From Candidatus Pacearchaeota archaeon (GTDB taxonomy: Archaea; Nanoarchaeota; Nanoarchaeia; Pacearchaeales; GW2011-AR1), in the NCBI GenBank assembly GCA_002686195.1, contig NZAS01000048.1, positions 1 through 8,160 on the forward strand: 8,160 bases of DNA, written 5' to 3'. Each line of letters starts with the position of its first letter. Positions within the stretch are counted from its first letter, which is position 1. Below the pieces are notes generated by a model. That model worked only from the letters and a program-made list of their open reading frames with translations, made no database searches and had not been told where the DNA came from. This document shows positions 1 through 6,186 of this stretch, one piece after another. Both the position numbers and the translations under genes were made by a program.

Positions 1-2
1 CA

Positions 3-170
3 AGAAGGAATTCGATTATTAATTTACTAGTGGAGTGGGAATTGATTACATTAGTTGATTCTCACGATTTGGAACCAGTTGCACCCATGAACCAAATCAA
101 GATCTTACGATTTGATGAAAAGGATGAATGGGAGCTGGTTGTAAAATATAATATAGGTCGAAAGGCCTAA
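3..170 (+). CDS. regA: RegA translational repressor, C-terminal 55 residues (5' end outside window)
   Basis: The frame is open from the left edge and ends at TAA 168-170. In T4-like phages RegA is a small RNA-binding protein of about 122 aa that represses translation of many early mRNAs by binding around their start codons. The fragment aligns by eye with the T4 RegA C-terminus as I remember it: RRNSIINLLVEWELITLV corresponds to RRDSIAWLLEDWGLIEIV, and DEWELVVKYNIG corresponds to HEWKLVPKYTIG at the very end. About 45% of the usual length is present, and the N-terminal half lies upstream. In T4 regA directly precedes gene 43; here an hsp20 gene lies between them, and the location still supports the call. 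An internal ATG at 88 is in frame but lies inside the conserved block, so it is not taken as a start. Confidence 0.87.
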   Translation, partial: RRNSIINLLVEWELITLVDSHDLEPVAPMNQIKILRFDEKDEWELVVKYNIGRKA

Positions 171-191
171 ACCTTTGGGCGTAGGAAACGT

Positions 192-198
192 CTAAATA
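192..198 (+). promoter_or_regulatory. CTAAATA motif, possible phage promoter element upstream of hsp20
   Basis: CTAAATA lies in the regA-hsp20 gap, about 60 bases before the hsp20 start. It differs from the T4 late promoter core TATAAATA mainly at its 5' end, and similar CTAAATA/ATAAATA elements occur upstream of genes in marine T4-like phages. The position is suitable for starting an hsp20 transcript. An A/T motif this short occurs by chance, so the call is tentative. Confidence 0.3.
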
Positions 199-202
199 TA
201 CA

Positions 203-226
203 TGAGTGGTCGATTTCCGACACTCA
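203..226 (+). promoter_or_regulatory. Hairpin in the hsp20 leader (regA terminator or leader structure)
   Basis: TGAGTGGTCG (203-212) pairs with CGACACTCA (218-226) as nine base pairs with one bulged G, closing a five-base loop ATTTC. It is followed by AATTTAATTT, a weak T-rich stretch. It could be a weak terminator for the regA transcript, or a structure in the hsp20 mRNA leader placed just downstream of the CTAAATA motif. The hsp20 Shine-Dalgarno sequence at 246-250 lies outside the stem. Confidence 0.4.
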
Positions 227-258
227 AATTTAATTTCTTGCTTATAGGAGAAAAAACA

Positions 259-711
259 ATGACAAACTTATTTACAACAATTCAAAGCAAATACGATCCT
301 TACTTTTTAGGATTTAACCGTGTATTCGACCAGTTGATTGATTTCGATAATCGGACTGCGAATGGTCGTGGAATCAATTATCCACCGTATAATCTAATCC
401 AAGATGGTGATAAATATACCATCGAGCTAGCTGTTGCTGGATTTAGTGAAGATGAAATCGACATTACACATGAACCAGAACAAAGTAGAATTACAATTGA
501 AGGATCTACGGGAGCTTCTGAGGGTACTTATTTACATCAGGGTATCGCGAATAGAAGCTTTAGTAGGACTTGGACAGTAGCTGATTCGGTTGAGGTGAAA
601 GGTGCTGAACTTGACGGTGGTATCTTGCGTGTTGAGTTAGAGTCTGTTATACCAGAGGAAAAGAAACCCAAAAAGATTGCGATTAAAAATACGCAATTAC
701 TGAATGGGTAA
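259..711 (+). CDS. hsp20: IbpA-type small heat-shock protein (Hsp20 family)
   Basis: This is a 150-aa ATP-independent holdase chaperone of the alpha-crystallin family, close in layout to E. coli IbpA/IbpB. The core begins at YPPYNLIQDGDKYTIELAVAGF (residues 41-62), followed by EDEIDI, TYLHQGIANRSF (90-101), the GGILRVELE strand (120-128) and IPEEKKPKKIAI (131-142). The last of these contains the C-terminal I-x-I motif used for oligomer assembly. The N-terminal part, with FxGFNRVFDQL, also matches IbpA. The start at 259 is chosen because AGGAG (246-250) sits eight bases upstream. An in-frame ATG at 202 would add 19 residues with no family similarity and has no good ribosome binding site. Such genes are common in marine T4-like phages, where they are presumed to protect phage or host proteins during infection. 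It lies between regA and gene 43 and is followed by a strong terminator-like hairpin. Confidence 0.93.
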   Translation: MTNLFTTIQSKYDPYFLGFNRVFDQLIDFDNRTANGRGINYPPYNLIQDGDKYTIELAVAGFSEDEIDITHEPEQSRITIEGSTGASEGTYLHQGIANRSFSRTWTVADSVEVKGAELDGGILRVELESVIPEEKKPKKIAIKNTQLLNG

Positions 712-720
712 TCTTAGATG

Positions 721-742
721 GGGGCCCTATAGGGCCCCTTTT
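721..742 (+). terminator. Rho-independent terminator-like hairpin after hsp20, directly before gene 43
   Basis: GGGGCCC (721-727) and GGGCCCC (732-738) form a seven-bp all-GC stem with loop TATA, followed by TTTT (739-742) and, after CG, TTT. The stem starts nine bases after the hsp20 stop and stands out sharply from the AT-rich surroundings. It has the form of an intrinsic terminator. It also ends only about nine bases before the gene 43 Shine-Dalgarno sequence, so it would be part of the gene 43 leader in any read-through transcript and could affect its translation. Confidence 0.8.
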
Positions 743-755
743 CGTTTAAGGAAAT

Positions 756-3254
756 ATGAAAGAAAAATTTTATACCAATATCCAGCAACTTGGAGATAAG
801 TTGTTTGTTCGCAGTGTCGAGAATGGTGAAAGAATACGAGAGGAAGTTCATGACTTCCAGCCCACCTTATTTGTTCCAGAGAAAAAATCAAAATACAAAA
901 CTATTGATGGTAAGTCAGTAGGCCCAGTTAAGCCGGGCTCTATCACGGAATGTAAAGATTTCATTAAAATGTATAATGGTGTTCCAGGCTTTGAAGTATA
1001 TGGCTCAACTGAATGGGTACAACAATATATCTATGAAACTTTTAAATCTACTGACTATGATATATCTAAGGTTAGAATCTGTACTATTGATATTGAAGTC
1101 GAAAGTGAAAATGGATTTCCAGATGTAGAAAGTGTTAATGAGAGAGTGAATCTTATCACTATTAAGGATAGCCTTACTGGTAGATGTTATGTGATGGGGT
1201 TACAGCCTTTTTATACTGATAGGGATGATGTTTCATATTTGTTATGTGACGGGGAAGAAGAATTATTAAGAAAATTTCAAGAATTTTTTGTGGAGTTGAA
1301 GCCTGATATAATTACGGGATGGAATTGTAAATGGTATGATATTCCTTATCTTATTCGTAGAATGAAGACCATGTTTGATGCTAAGTTTATTAATAAGTTA
1401 TCGCCATGTAATAGGGTTAAGGAACAAACGAAAAAAACGTATAGATTTGCCAAGACACAAGTACAGGATGAGATATATTATCAAATTAATGGAGTTGCTA
1501 TACTCGATAGTTTAGATATGTATAAGAAATTTACTTATACTAATCGCGAAAGTTATTCACTAGATTATATAGGGAAGGTAGAGGTTGGAGAGTCTAAACT
1601 TGATTGGCATGAGATGGGATATACATCACATAGGGATGTATATTATAACGATTGGAAAACTTGGGTAGAATATAATATACAGGATGTAGAGCTAGTAGAG
1701 AAAATAAATGATAAATTGAATCTATTAGAATTGATATTACAGATGTCATATGATGCTGGTGTCAATTATGAACAGGTTTCTTCGCCTGTTGGAATGTGGG
1801 ATGCTATCATTTATAAACATTTAAGGGATAAGAATATAGTTATACCACAGAAAAAAAGTGACGGAGAAAAGGTTCCGTATGAAGGTGGATATGTCAAAGA
1901 TCCACAGGTAGGTGCTCATGATTGGGTAGTATCGTTTGACTTAAATAGTCTATATCCACATTTGATAATGCAATATAATATTTCGCCTGAAACTCTAATG
2001 GATACAGAAAAATTGGAGTATGAGGTAGAGGATTATTTGGAATGTAAATCTATACCAGAGTATAAAGGTCAGAATGTCACTGCGAATGGTTATTATTACA
2101 GTACTGAGAAACAGGGTTTCTTGGGTGAATTAATGCAGTGGATGTACGATGACAGAACAAAGTATAAGGACTTGTTACAGAAGGCAAAGCAAAACGGAGA
2201 TGATCATTTAGTCGCGAAATATGAGACTACTCAGATGGCTCGTAAGATTGCACTTAATAGTGCTTATGGTGCGTTGGCCAATGAATGGTTTAGGTATTAT
2301 GATATTAGATTAGCGGAATCCATTACAAAATCAGGTCAATTGTCTATTCGATGGATCGAGCAGGAATTGAATACATATCTTAATAGTATTTTAGAAACAG
2401 AAGATAAGGACTATGTGGTTGCTGTTGATACCGATAGTGTGTATTTGGATCTTGGAGATTTGGTTTCTAAATTTTTGGATTCAGTAGCTGATAAGGATAA
2501 AGTTGTTGATGTATTGGATATGTTTTGTCAGGATAAACTTCAGCCGGTTATAGATAAGGCTTATCAAAAACTTGCTGATTATATGAATGCATATCAACAG
2601 AAAATGTTTATGTCCAGAGAGGTTATTGCAGACAAGGGTATTTGGACTGCTAAAAAACGATACATATTGAATGTGCATGATGAGGAAGGATATAGATATA
2701 CAGAACCGTATTTGAAAATTATGGGAATTGAAGCTGTTCGTAGTTCAACTCCATCTGTTTGTAGGGATAAAATTAAGGAATCTTTGAAGATAGTTTTGAG
2801 AGGAACAGAAGAACAACTTCAGCAGTATATATCTGAATTTAAGGATGAATTTTTTGAAATGAATCCAGAGTTGATAGCTTTCCCGCGGTCAGTTTCTGGA
2901 ATGGATAAATATAGTTGTTCTACAGGTATCTATCAAAAGGGAACACCTATTCAAACGAAGGGCAGTTTGTTATATAATCATTGGGTTAAGGATAAAGGTC
3001 TGGATGATAGATATGAATTGATAAATGAGGGCGATAAGATAAAGTTTACATATTTGAAAGTGCCGAATGTGATTAACGATAGAGTTATATCGTTTCCTTC
3101 AAGGTTGCCTAGTGAGTTAGGTTTACAAAAATATGTTGATTATGAAACACAATTTGAAAAATGTTATATTGATCCGATTACAACCGTATTGGATACTATT
3201 GATTGGCGACATGAGAAAATCTCTACACTAGAAGATTTTTTCGGAGGTATATAA
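756..3254 (+). CDS. 43: T4-like family B DNA polymerase with 3'-5' exonuclease (gp43)
   Basis: This is the replicative DNA polymerase, 832 aa against 898 in T4, complete and not split. Exonuclease motifs are ExoI DIEVE (catalytic D112, E114), ExoII around N190-D195 (NCKWYDIPYL) and ExoIII YNIQD (Y306, D310). Polymerase motifs are A, DLNSLYPHLI (D395); B, KIALNSAYG (K497-G505); and C, VDTDS (D558, D560). The KKRY motif follows at 633-636. All expected catalytic residues are present, so it should be active in both synthesis and proofreading. The C-terminus TLEDFFGGI (824-832) resembles the sliding-clamp binding tail of phage polymerases. The start at 756 is supported by TAAGGA at 747-752. The gene heads a tight run with the IF2_N gene, uvsX and gene 41. 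In T4, gp43 represses its own translation and RegA acts on early mRNAs, so the hairpin at 721-738 is of interest for control. Confidence 0.97.
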   Translation: MKEKFYTNIQQLGDKLFVRSVENGERIREEVHDFQPTLFVPEKKSKYKTIDGKSVGPVKPGSITECKDFIKMYNGVPGFEVYGSTEWVQQYIYETFKSTDYDISKVRICTIDIEVESENGFPDVESVNERVNLITIKDSLTGRCYVMGLQPFYTDRDDVSYLLCDGEEELLRKFQEFFVELKPDIITGWNCKWYDIPYLIRRMKTMFDAKFINKLSPCNRVKEQTKKTYRFAKTQVQDEIYYQINGVAILDSLDMYKKFTYTNRESYSLDYIGKVEVGESKLDWHEMGYTSHRDVYYNDWKTWVEYNIQDVELVEKINDKLNLLELILQMSYDAGVNYEQVSSPVGMWDAIIYKHLRDKNIVIPQKKSDGEKVPYEGGYVKDPQVGAHDWVVSFDLNSLYPHLIMQYNISPETLMDTEKLEYEVEDYLECKSIPEYKGQNVTANGYYYSTEKQGFLGELMQWMYDDRTKYKDLLQKAKQNGDDHLVAKYETTQMARKIALNSAYGALANEWFRYYDIRLAESITKSGQLSIRWIEQELNTYLNSILETEDKDYVVAVDTDSVYLDLGDLVSKFLDSVADKDKVVDVLDMFCQDKLQPVIDKAYQKLADYMNAYQQKMFMSREVIADKGIWTAKKRYILNVHDEEGYRYTEPYLKIMGIEAVRSSTPSVCRDKIKESLKIVLRGTEEQLQQYISEFKDEFFEMNPELIAFPRSVSGMDKYSCSTGIYQKGTPIQTKGSLLYNHWVKDKGLDDRYELINEGDKIKFTYLKVPNVINDRVISFPSRLPSELGLQKYVDYETQFEKCYIDPITTVLDTIDWRHEKISTLEDFFGGI

Positions 3255-3255
3255 A

Positions 3256-3678
3256 ATGAGAGTACATGAGTTGGCGAAAGAGTTTGATATTAAATCTACG
3301 GAATTTGTGGATATAGTGCAGAGTTTTGGTATTGATATTAAGAGCCATTTGAGCGGATTAGATGATGCTCAGGTATCAGACATTAGACACAAGATGAAAA
3401 TTAAAGAAGAATTCAGTAATGATGAAGAAATAGCAGAGCTCAATCCGTTGGGTAATCTTACACAGGAAGAGGCTGATGAAATTATTGGTGGAGTAGAGAG
3501 TATTGCATCGGTTAAAGAGGGAGAGACTGTAGATGAATTTAACGCTCGTAGACGAGAGGAACAAAAGAACGCAGAAGCAGCTGATGTTGCTAGAAGGTTA
3601 GAGGAAGTCAGACAAGAACAACGTATCAAACTAGATAAAGCTGGTTTTTGGGGTTGGTTAAAAGGATTATTTAGTTAG
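3256..3678 (+). CDS. Small IF2_N-domain protein of the replication operon, function unknown
   Basis: The product has 140 aa. Residues 1-48 (MRVHELAKEFDIKSTEFVD... to about HKM) match the IF2_N fold, the small helical domain repeated at the N-terminus of bacterial translation initiation factor IF-2. The pattern includes V-x-ELAKE, S-x-E-hydrophobic, GI-x-IKSHLS and LD. Residues 50-90 are acidic (EEFSNDEEIAEL, QEEADEII). Residues 92-127 are rich in E, R, K, Q and A and look like a charged helix or coiled coil. The end, GFWGWLKGLFS (130-140), is a short aromatic and hydrophobic tail. There is no GTPase domain, so it is not an initiation factor. A strong GGAGG (3243-3247) lies eight bases before ATG 3256, one base after the gene 43 stop, and uvsX follows 11 bases later. 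The position implies co-expression with the replisome. The IF2_N call is fairly firm, but no function can be assigned. Confidence 0.85.
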   Translation: MRVHELAKEFDIKSTEFVDIVQSFGIDIKSHLSGLDDAQVSDIRHKMKIKEEFSNDEEIAELNPLGNLTQEEADEIIGGVESIASVKEGETVDEFNARRREEQKNAEAADVARRLEEVRQEQRIKLDKAGFWGWLKGLFS

Positions 3679-3689
3679 GAGAAAAATGT

Positions 3690-4766
3690 ATGGATTTTCT
3701 TTCAGATCTAGTTAAAAAATTAGATGATGAACATACTACTATTGCTGCGGAGGGTAAATCTTCCGCGGAGTTCAGTGGTACAATAGATACTGGATCATAT
3801 ATATTGAATGCAGCTTTGTCTGGATCATTATATGGTGGAGTGCCGAATAATAAAATTACAGCTTTTGCAGGTGAAACAGCAACGGGTAAGACATTTTTTG
3901 TGTTGGGTGTTATCAGTCAATTTTTAGAAACTAATCCTGATGGCGGAGTATTTTATTTTGATACAGAAAGTGCGGTTACTAATCAGATGATGGAATCGCG
4001 AGGTATTGATGTTAATAGAGTAATTAAATCTGAACCAGAAACAATACAGAAATTTCGACATACATCTATTCAAGTATTAGATAATTATTGTGAGCAACCA
4101 GAAGATGAACGTCGGCCAATGCTGATGGTTCTTGATAGTTTGGGTCAATTATCCTCAAGTAAGGAATTGGAAGATACAGCTGAGGGTAAAGAAACCAGAG
4201 ATATGACCAAAGCTCAGGTTCTTAAAGCTGCTTTCCGTGTATTGAACTTGAAATTGGCCAAGGCTCAGGTGCCGATGATAGTGACTAATCATACTTATGA
4301 TGTGGTTGGATCATATGTTCCGATGAAAGAGATGTCTGGCGGATCTGGATTGAAGTATTCTGCTTCTAGTATTGTGATGTTATCTAAAAAGAAAGAAAGA
4401 GATGGAACTGATGTGGTTGGTAATATCATTAAAGCTAAGATGCAGAAATCTCGATTATCCAGAGAGAATAAAGAGGTTGAAGTTCTGTTGACCTATGATA
4501 AAGGACTAGATCGCTATTATGGACTGATAGAATTAGGTGTATCTGCTGGAGTATTTAAGAAAGCTGCGAATAGAATTGTGTTACCAGATGATAAGAAAAT
4601 ATATGCGAAACAGATATATGATAATCCATCTGAGTATTTTGATAATTCGGTGATGGAAAAGTTAGAAGATCATGCCAGGAAGGTATTTCAGTATGGTAGT
4701 CCAGAAGTAGAGGAAGATTCTATTTTTGATGTAGAAGATGAGGTGGCGAATGGAACAGAGTATTGA
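3690..4766 (+). CDS. uvsX: UvsX, RecA-like strand-exchange recombinase
   Basis: UvsX forms filaments on single-stranded DNA and drives strand invasion for recombination-dependent replication and repair. The protein is 358 aa (T4 UvsX is 391). It has Walker A GETATGKT (61-68), the RecA-type catalytic glutamate in YFDTES (E93), Walker B LMVLDS (145-150), and the DNA-binding loop region starting NHTYDVVGSYVP (200-211) with MSGGSG (215-220), as in the T4 family. The acidic C-terminus (EVEEDSIFDVEDE) is typical. ATG 3690 is preferred because AGGAG (3677-3681), overlapping the previous stop, lies eight bases upstream. An ATG at 3686 is out of frame and stops after nine codons. The gene overlaps gene 41 by 17 bases, suggesting translational coupling. 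In T4 a small gene 40 separates uvsX from 41; it is absent here. Confidence 0.96.
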   Translation: MDFLSDLVKKLDDEHTTIAAEGKSSAEFSGTIDTGSYILNAALSGSLYGGVPNNKITAFAGETATGKTFFVLGVISQFLETNPDGGVFYFDTESAVTNQMMESRGIDVNRVIKSEPETIQKFRHTSIQVLDNYCEQPEDERRPMLMVLDSLGQLSSSKELEDTAEGKETRDMTKAQVLKAAFRVLNLKLAKAQVPMIVTNHTYDVVGSYVPMKEMSGGSGLKYSASSIVMLSKKKERDGTDVVGNIIKAKMQKSRLSRENKEVEVLLTYDKGLDRYYGLIELGVSAGVFKKAANRIVLPDDKKIYAKQIYDNPSEYFDNSVMEKLEDHARKVFQYGSPEVEEDSIFDVEDEVANGTEY

Positions 4767-6114
4767 GAAAACTATATTGGGAAATCTAGTCTATAACGAA
4801 TCTTATGTTAGAATGGCTTTTCCCTTTTTGAAAACTGAATACTTTATGAATAACGATGAACAGAAATTATTTGGAATTATTGGAGAGCATATAGAGAAAT
4901 ATAAGAATACTCCTAGCAAGGAAGTATTGCATATAATGCTGAATGAGAGAGATAATCTGACAGAAGAAGCCTATAAGAATATATTCGGCTTAATTGATGA
5001 ACTGAGATTGACAGAAGATGATAACATACAGTGGTTAATTGATACAACAGAGAAGTTTTGTCAAGAGAAAGCACTTTATAATGCATTGATGGAATCTGTT
5101 CATATTGTGGATGAAGATAATAATTCACAGGACAAAGGTGATATACCCAAGATCCTGACAGATGCTCTTTCGGTATCTTTTGATCCATCAATAGGTCATG
5201 ATTACTTTGAGGACAGCGGAGATAGATTTGATTATTATCACCAGAAGGAAAGTAAAATAGAGTTTGATCTGGAGATGTTGAATAAGATCACAAAAGGTGG
5301 TCTTAGTAGAAAATCTCTGAATATCATACTTGCGGGTACTGGAGTGGGTAAAAGTTTGTTTATGTGTCATTGTTCAGCTGCTAATTTGTCTGCAGGTAAT
5401 AATGTATTGTATATTACATTGGAGATGGCAGAGGAGAAGATAGCTGAACGTATTGATGCAAATTTGTTAGATGTTTCAATGGAAGATTTAACAGGACTGA
5501 GTAAGAAAAAATATTTAGAAAAGGTAGAACGGGTTAGAAGTAGGACAATAGGTAAATTGGTAGTCAAGGAATACCCAACAGCGATAGCTCATGTGGGTCA
5601 TTTCAGACATCTAATCAATGAATTATCCTTGAAAAAGAAATTTACACCTGATATAATATATGTTGATTATTTGAATATTTGTTCTAGTAGTCGATTGAAA
5701 AGTGGTATTGCAAACTCATACACTTATGTCAAGTCGATTGCAGAGGAACTGAGAGGTCTGGCGGTAGAATATAATGTTCCAGTGGTTAGTGCGACTCAAA
5801 CAACCAGAAGTGGATACGGAAATTCGGATGTAGAGTTGACTGATACATCAGAAAGTTTTGGACTACCAGCAACAGCTGATTTGATGTTTGCTTTGGTTTC
5901 TACTGAGGAGCTAGAGGAACTGAATCAGGTGATGATCAAACAGTTGAAGAATAGATACAATGATTTGATAATCAATAAGAAATTTATATTAGGGATAGAT
6001 AGGGCAAAGATGAGATTGTATGATGCAGAGGATTCAGCACAGGATCTCATAATAGAAAAGGATGATGGTGCTGTTGGATTAGAAAAGCCGATGAAATCAG
6101 GTTGGTCAATATAA
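4750..6114 (+). CDS. 41: T4-like replicative DNA helicase of the DnaB family (gp41)
   Basis: This is the hexameric 5'-3' helicase that unwinds the fork and works with the primase (gp61) and loader (gp59). It has 454 aa, against 475 in T4. The N-terminus MEQSIEKTILGNLVYNESYV aligns with T4 MVEIILSHLIFDQAYF, and the phrases ALSVSFD, GHDY, LNKITKGG, LYITLEMAEEKIAERIDANLLDVS and SYTYVKSIAEELRGLAVE follow T4 gp41 closely. Walker A is AGTGVGKS (195-202), Walker B ends at D306 in IIYVDYLNIC, the SATQ motif has Q350, and LKNRYND (R402) is the RecA-core motif near the C-terminus. ATG 4750 is chosen over in-frame ATG 4738 because the extra MRWR has no counterpart in T4 and GAGGTGG at 4740-4746 fits the later start. 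The start lies inside uvsX. A terminator-like repeat follows the stop. Confidence 0.96.
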   Translation: MEQSIEKTILGNLVYNESYVRMAFPFLKTEYFMNNDEQKLFGIIGEHIEKYKNTPSKEVLHIMLNERDNLTEEAYKNIFGLIDELRLTEDDNIQWLIDTTEKFCQEKALYNALMESVHIVDEDNNSQDKGDIPKILTDALSVSFDPSIGHDYFEDSGDRFDYYHQKESKIEFDLEMLNKITKGGLSRKSLNIILAGTGVGKSLFMCHCSAANLSAGNNVLYITLEMAEEKIAERIDANLLDVSMEDLTGLSKKKYLEKVERVRSRTIGKLVVKEYPTAIAHVGHFRHLINELSLKKKFTPDIIYVDYLNICSSSRLKSGIANSYTYVKSIAEELRGLAVEYNVPVVSATQTTRSGYGNSDVELTDTSESFGLPATADLMFALVSTEELEELNQVMIKQLKNRYNDLIINKKFILGIDRAKMRLYDAEDSAQDLIIEKDDGAVGLEKPMKSGWSI

Positions 6115-6119
6115 CATAT

Positions 6120-6169
6120 ATACCGTTCTAGTTTTTGATTTTTATAAATATAACTAGAACGGTATTTTT
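6120..6169 (+). terminator. Inverted repeat plus T-run after gene 41
   Basis: ATACCGTTCTAGTT (6120-6133) is perfectly complementary to AACTAGAACGGTAT (6152-6165). The 14-bp stem closes an 18-base loop and is followed by TTTTT (6165-6169). It starts five bases after the gene 41 stop, so it probably ends the replication transcript. The stem is only about one-third GC and the loop is long, so it may be a moderate terminator. The loop contains a late promoter element, entered separately. Confidence 0.75.
6143..6150 (+). promoter_or_regulatory. T4-type late promoter core TATAAATA
   Basis: TATAAATA is an exact match to the T4 late promoter -10 element recognised by the phage sigma factor gp55 together with the gp45 clamp. 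It lies 36 bases before the start of the 648-aa gene, in the right orientation, and is the only exact copy I found in the intergenic DNA of this window. Transcription would begin about 6160, inside the right arm of the inverted repeat, leaving a short leader. It implies late expression of the downstream gene. Confidence 0.7.
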
Positions 6170-6186
6170 ATGTCTGGAGAAGGAAT

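Noticed and set aside
237..245. TTGCTTA, similar to a MotA box for middle promoters
   Set aside because: It lies only about 15 bases before the hsp20 ATG, so a transcript starting about 30 bases downstream would miss the start codon; no matching -10 element is seen.
202..258. In-frame upstream ATG that would extend the heat-shock protein by 19 residues
   Set aside because: No good Shine-Dalgarno sequence precedes it, it lies inside the leader hairpin, and the extra residues have no family counterpart. ATG 259 has AGGAG at proper spacing.
2481..2678. Minus-strand open frame opposite gene 43
   Set aside because: It is an antisense shadow of a well-supported polymerase gene with no recognisable product. 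The same applies to minus-strand frames in 3369-3629, 4913-5567 and 6817-7044.
2904..2911. GATAAATA resembling a late promoter inside gene 43 (also at about 409-416 in hsp20)
   Set aside because: One mismatch from TATAAATA, lies in conserved coding sequence (codons for DKY), and is not placed ahead of a gene.
3686..3715. Out-of-frame ATG four bases before the uvsX start
   Set aside because: It stops after nine codons and is too close to the AGGAG; the in-frame ATG at 3690 has ideal spacing.
4738..4749. Upstream ATG adding MRWR to the helicase
   Set aside because: The extra residues do not fit the T4 gp41 N-terminus, and the Shine-Dalgarno-like GAGGTGG lies after this ATG, serving the one at 4750.
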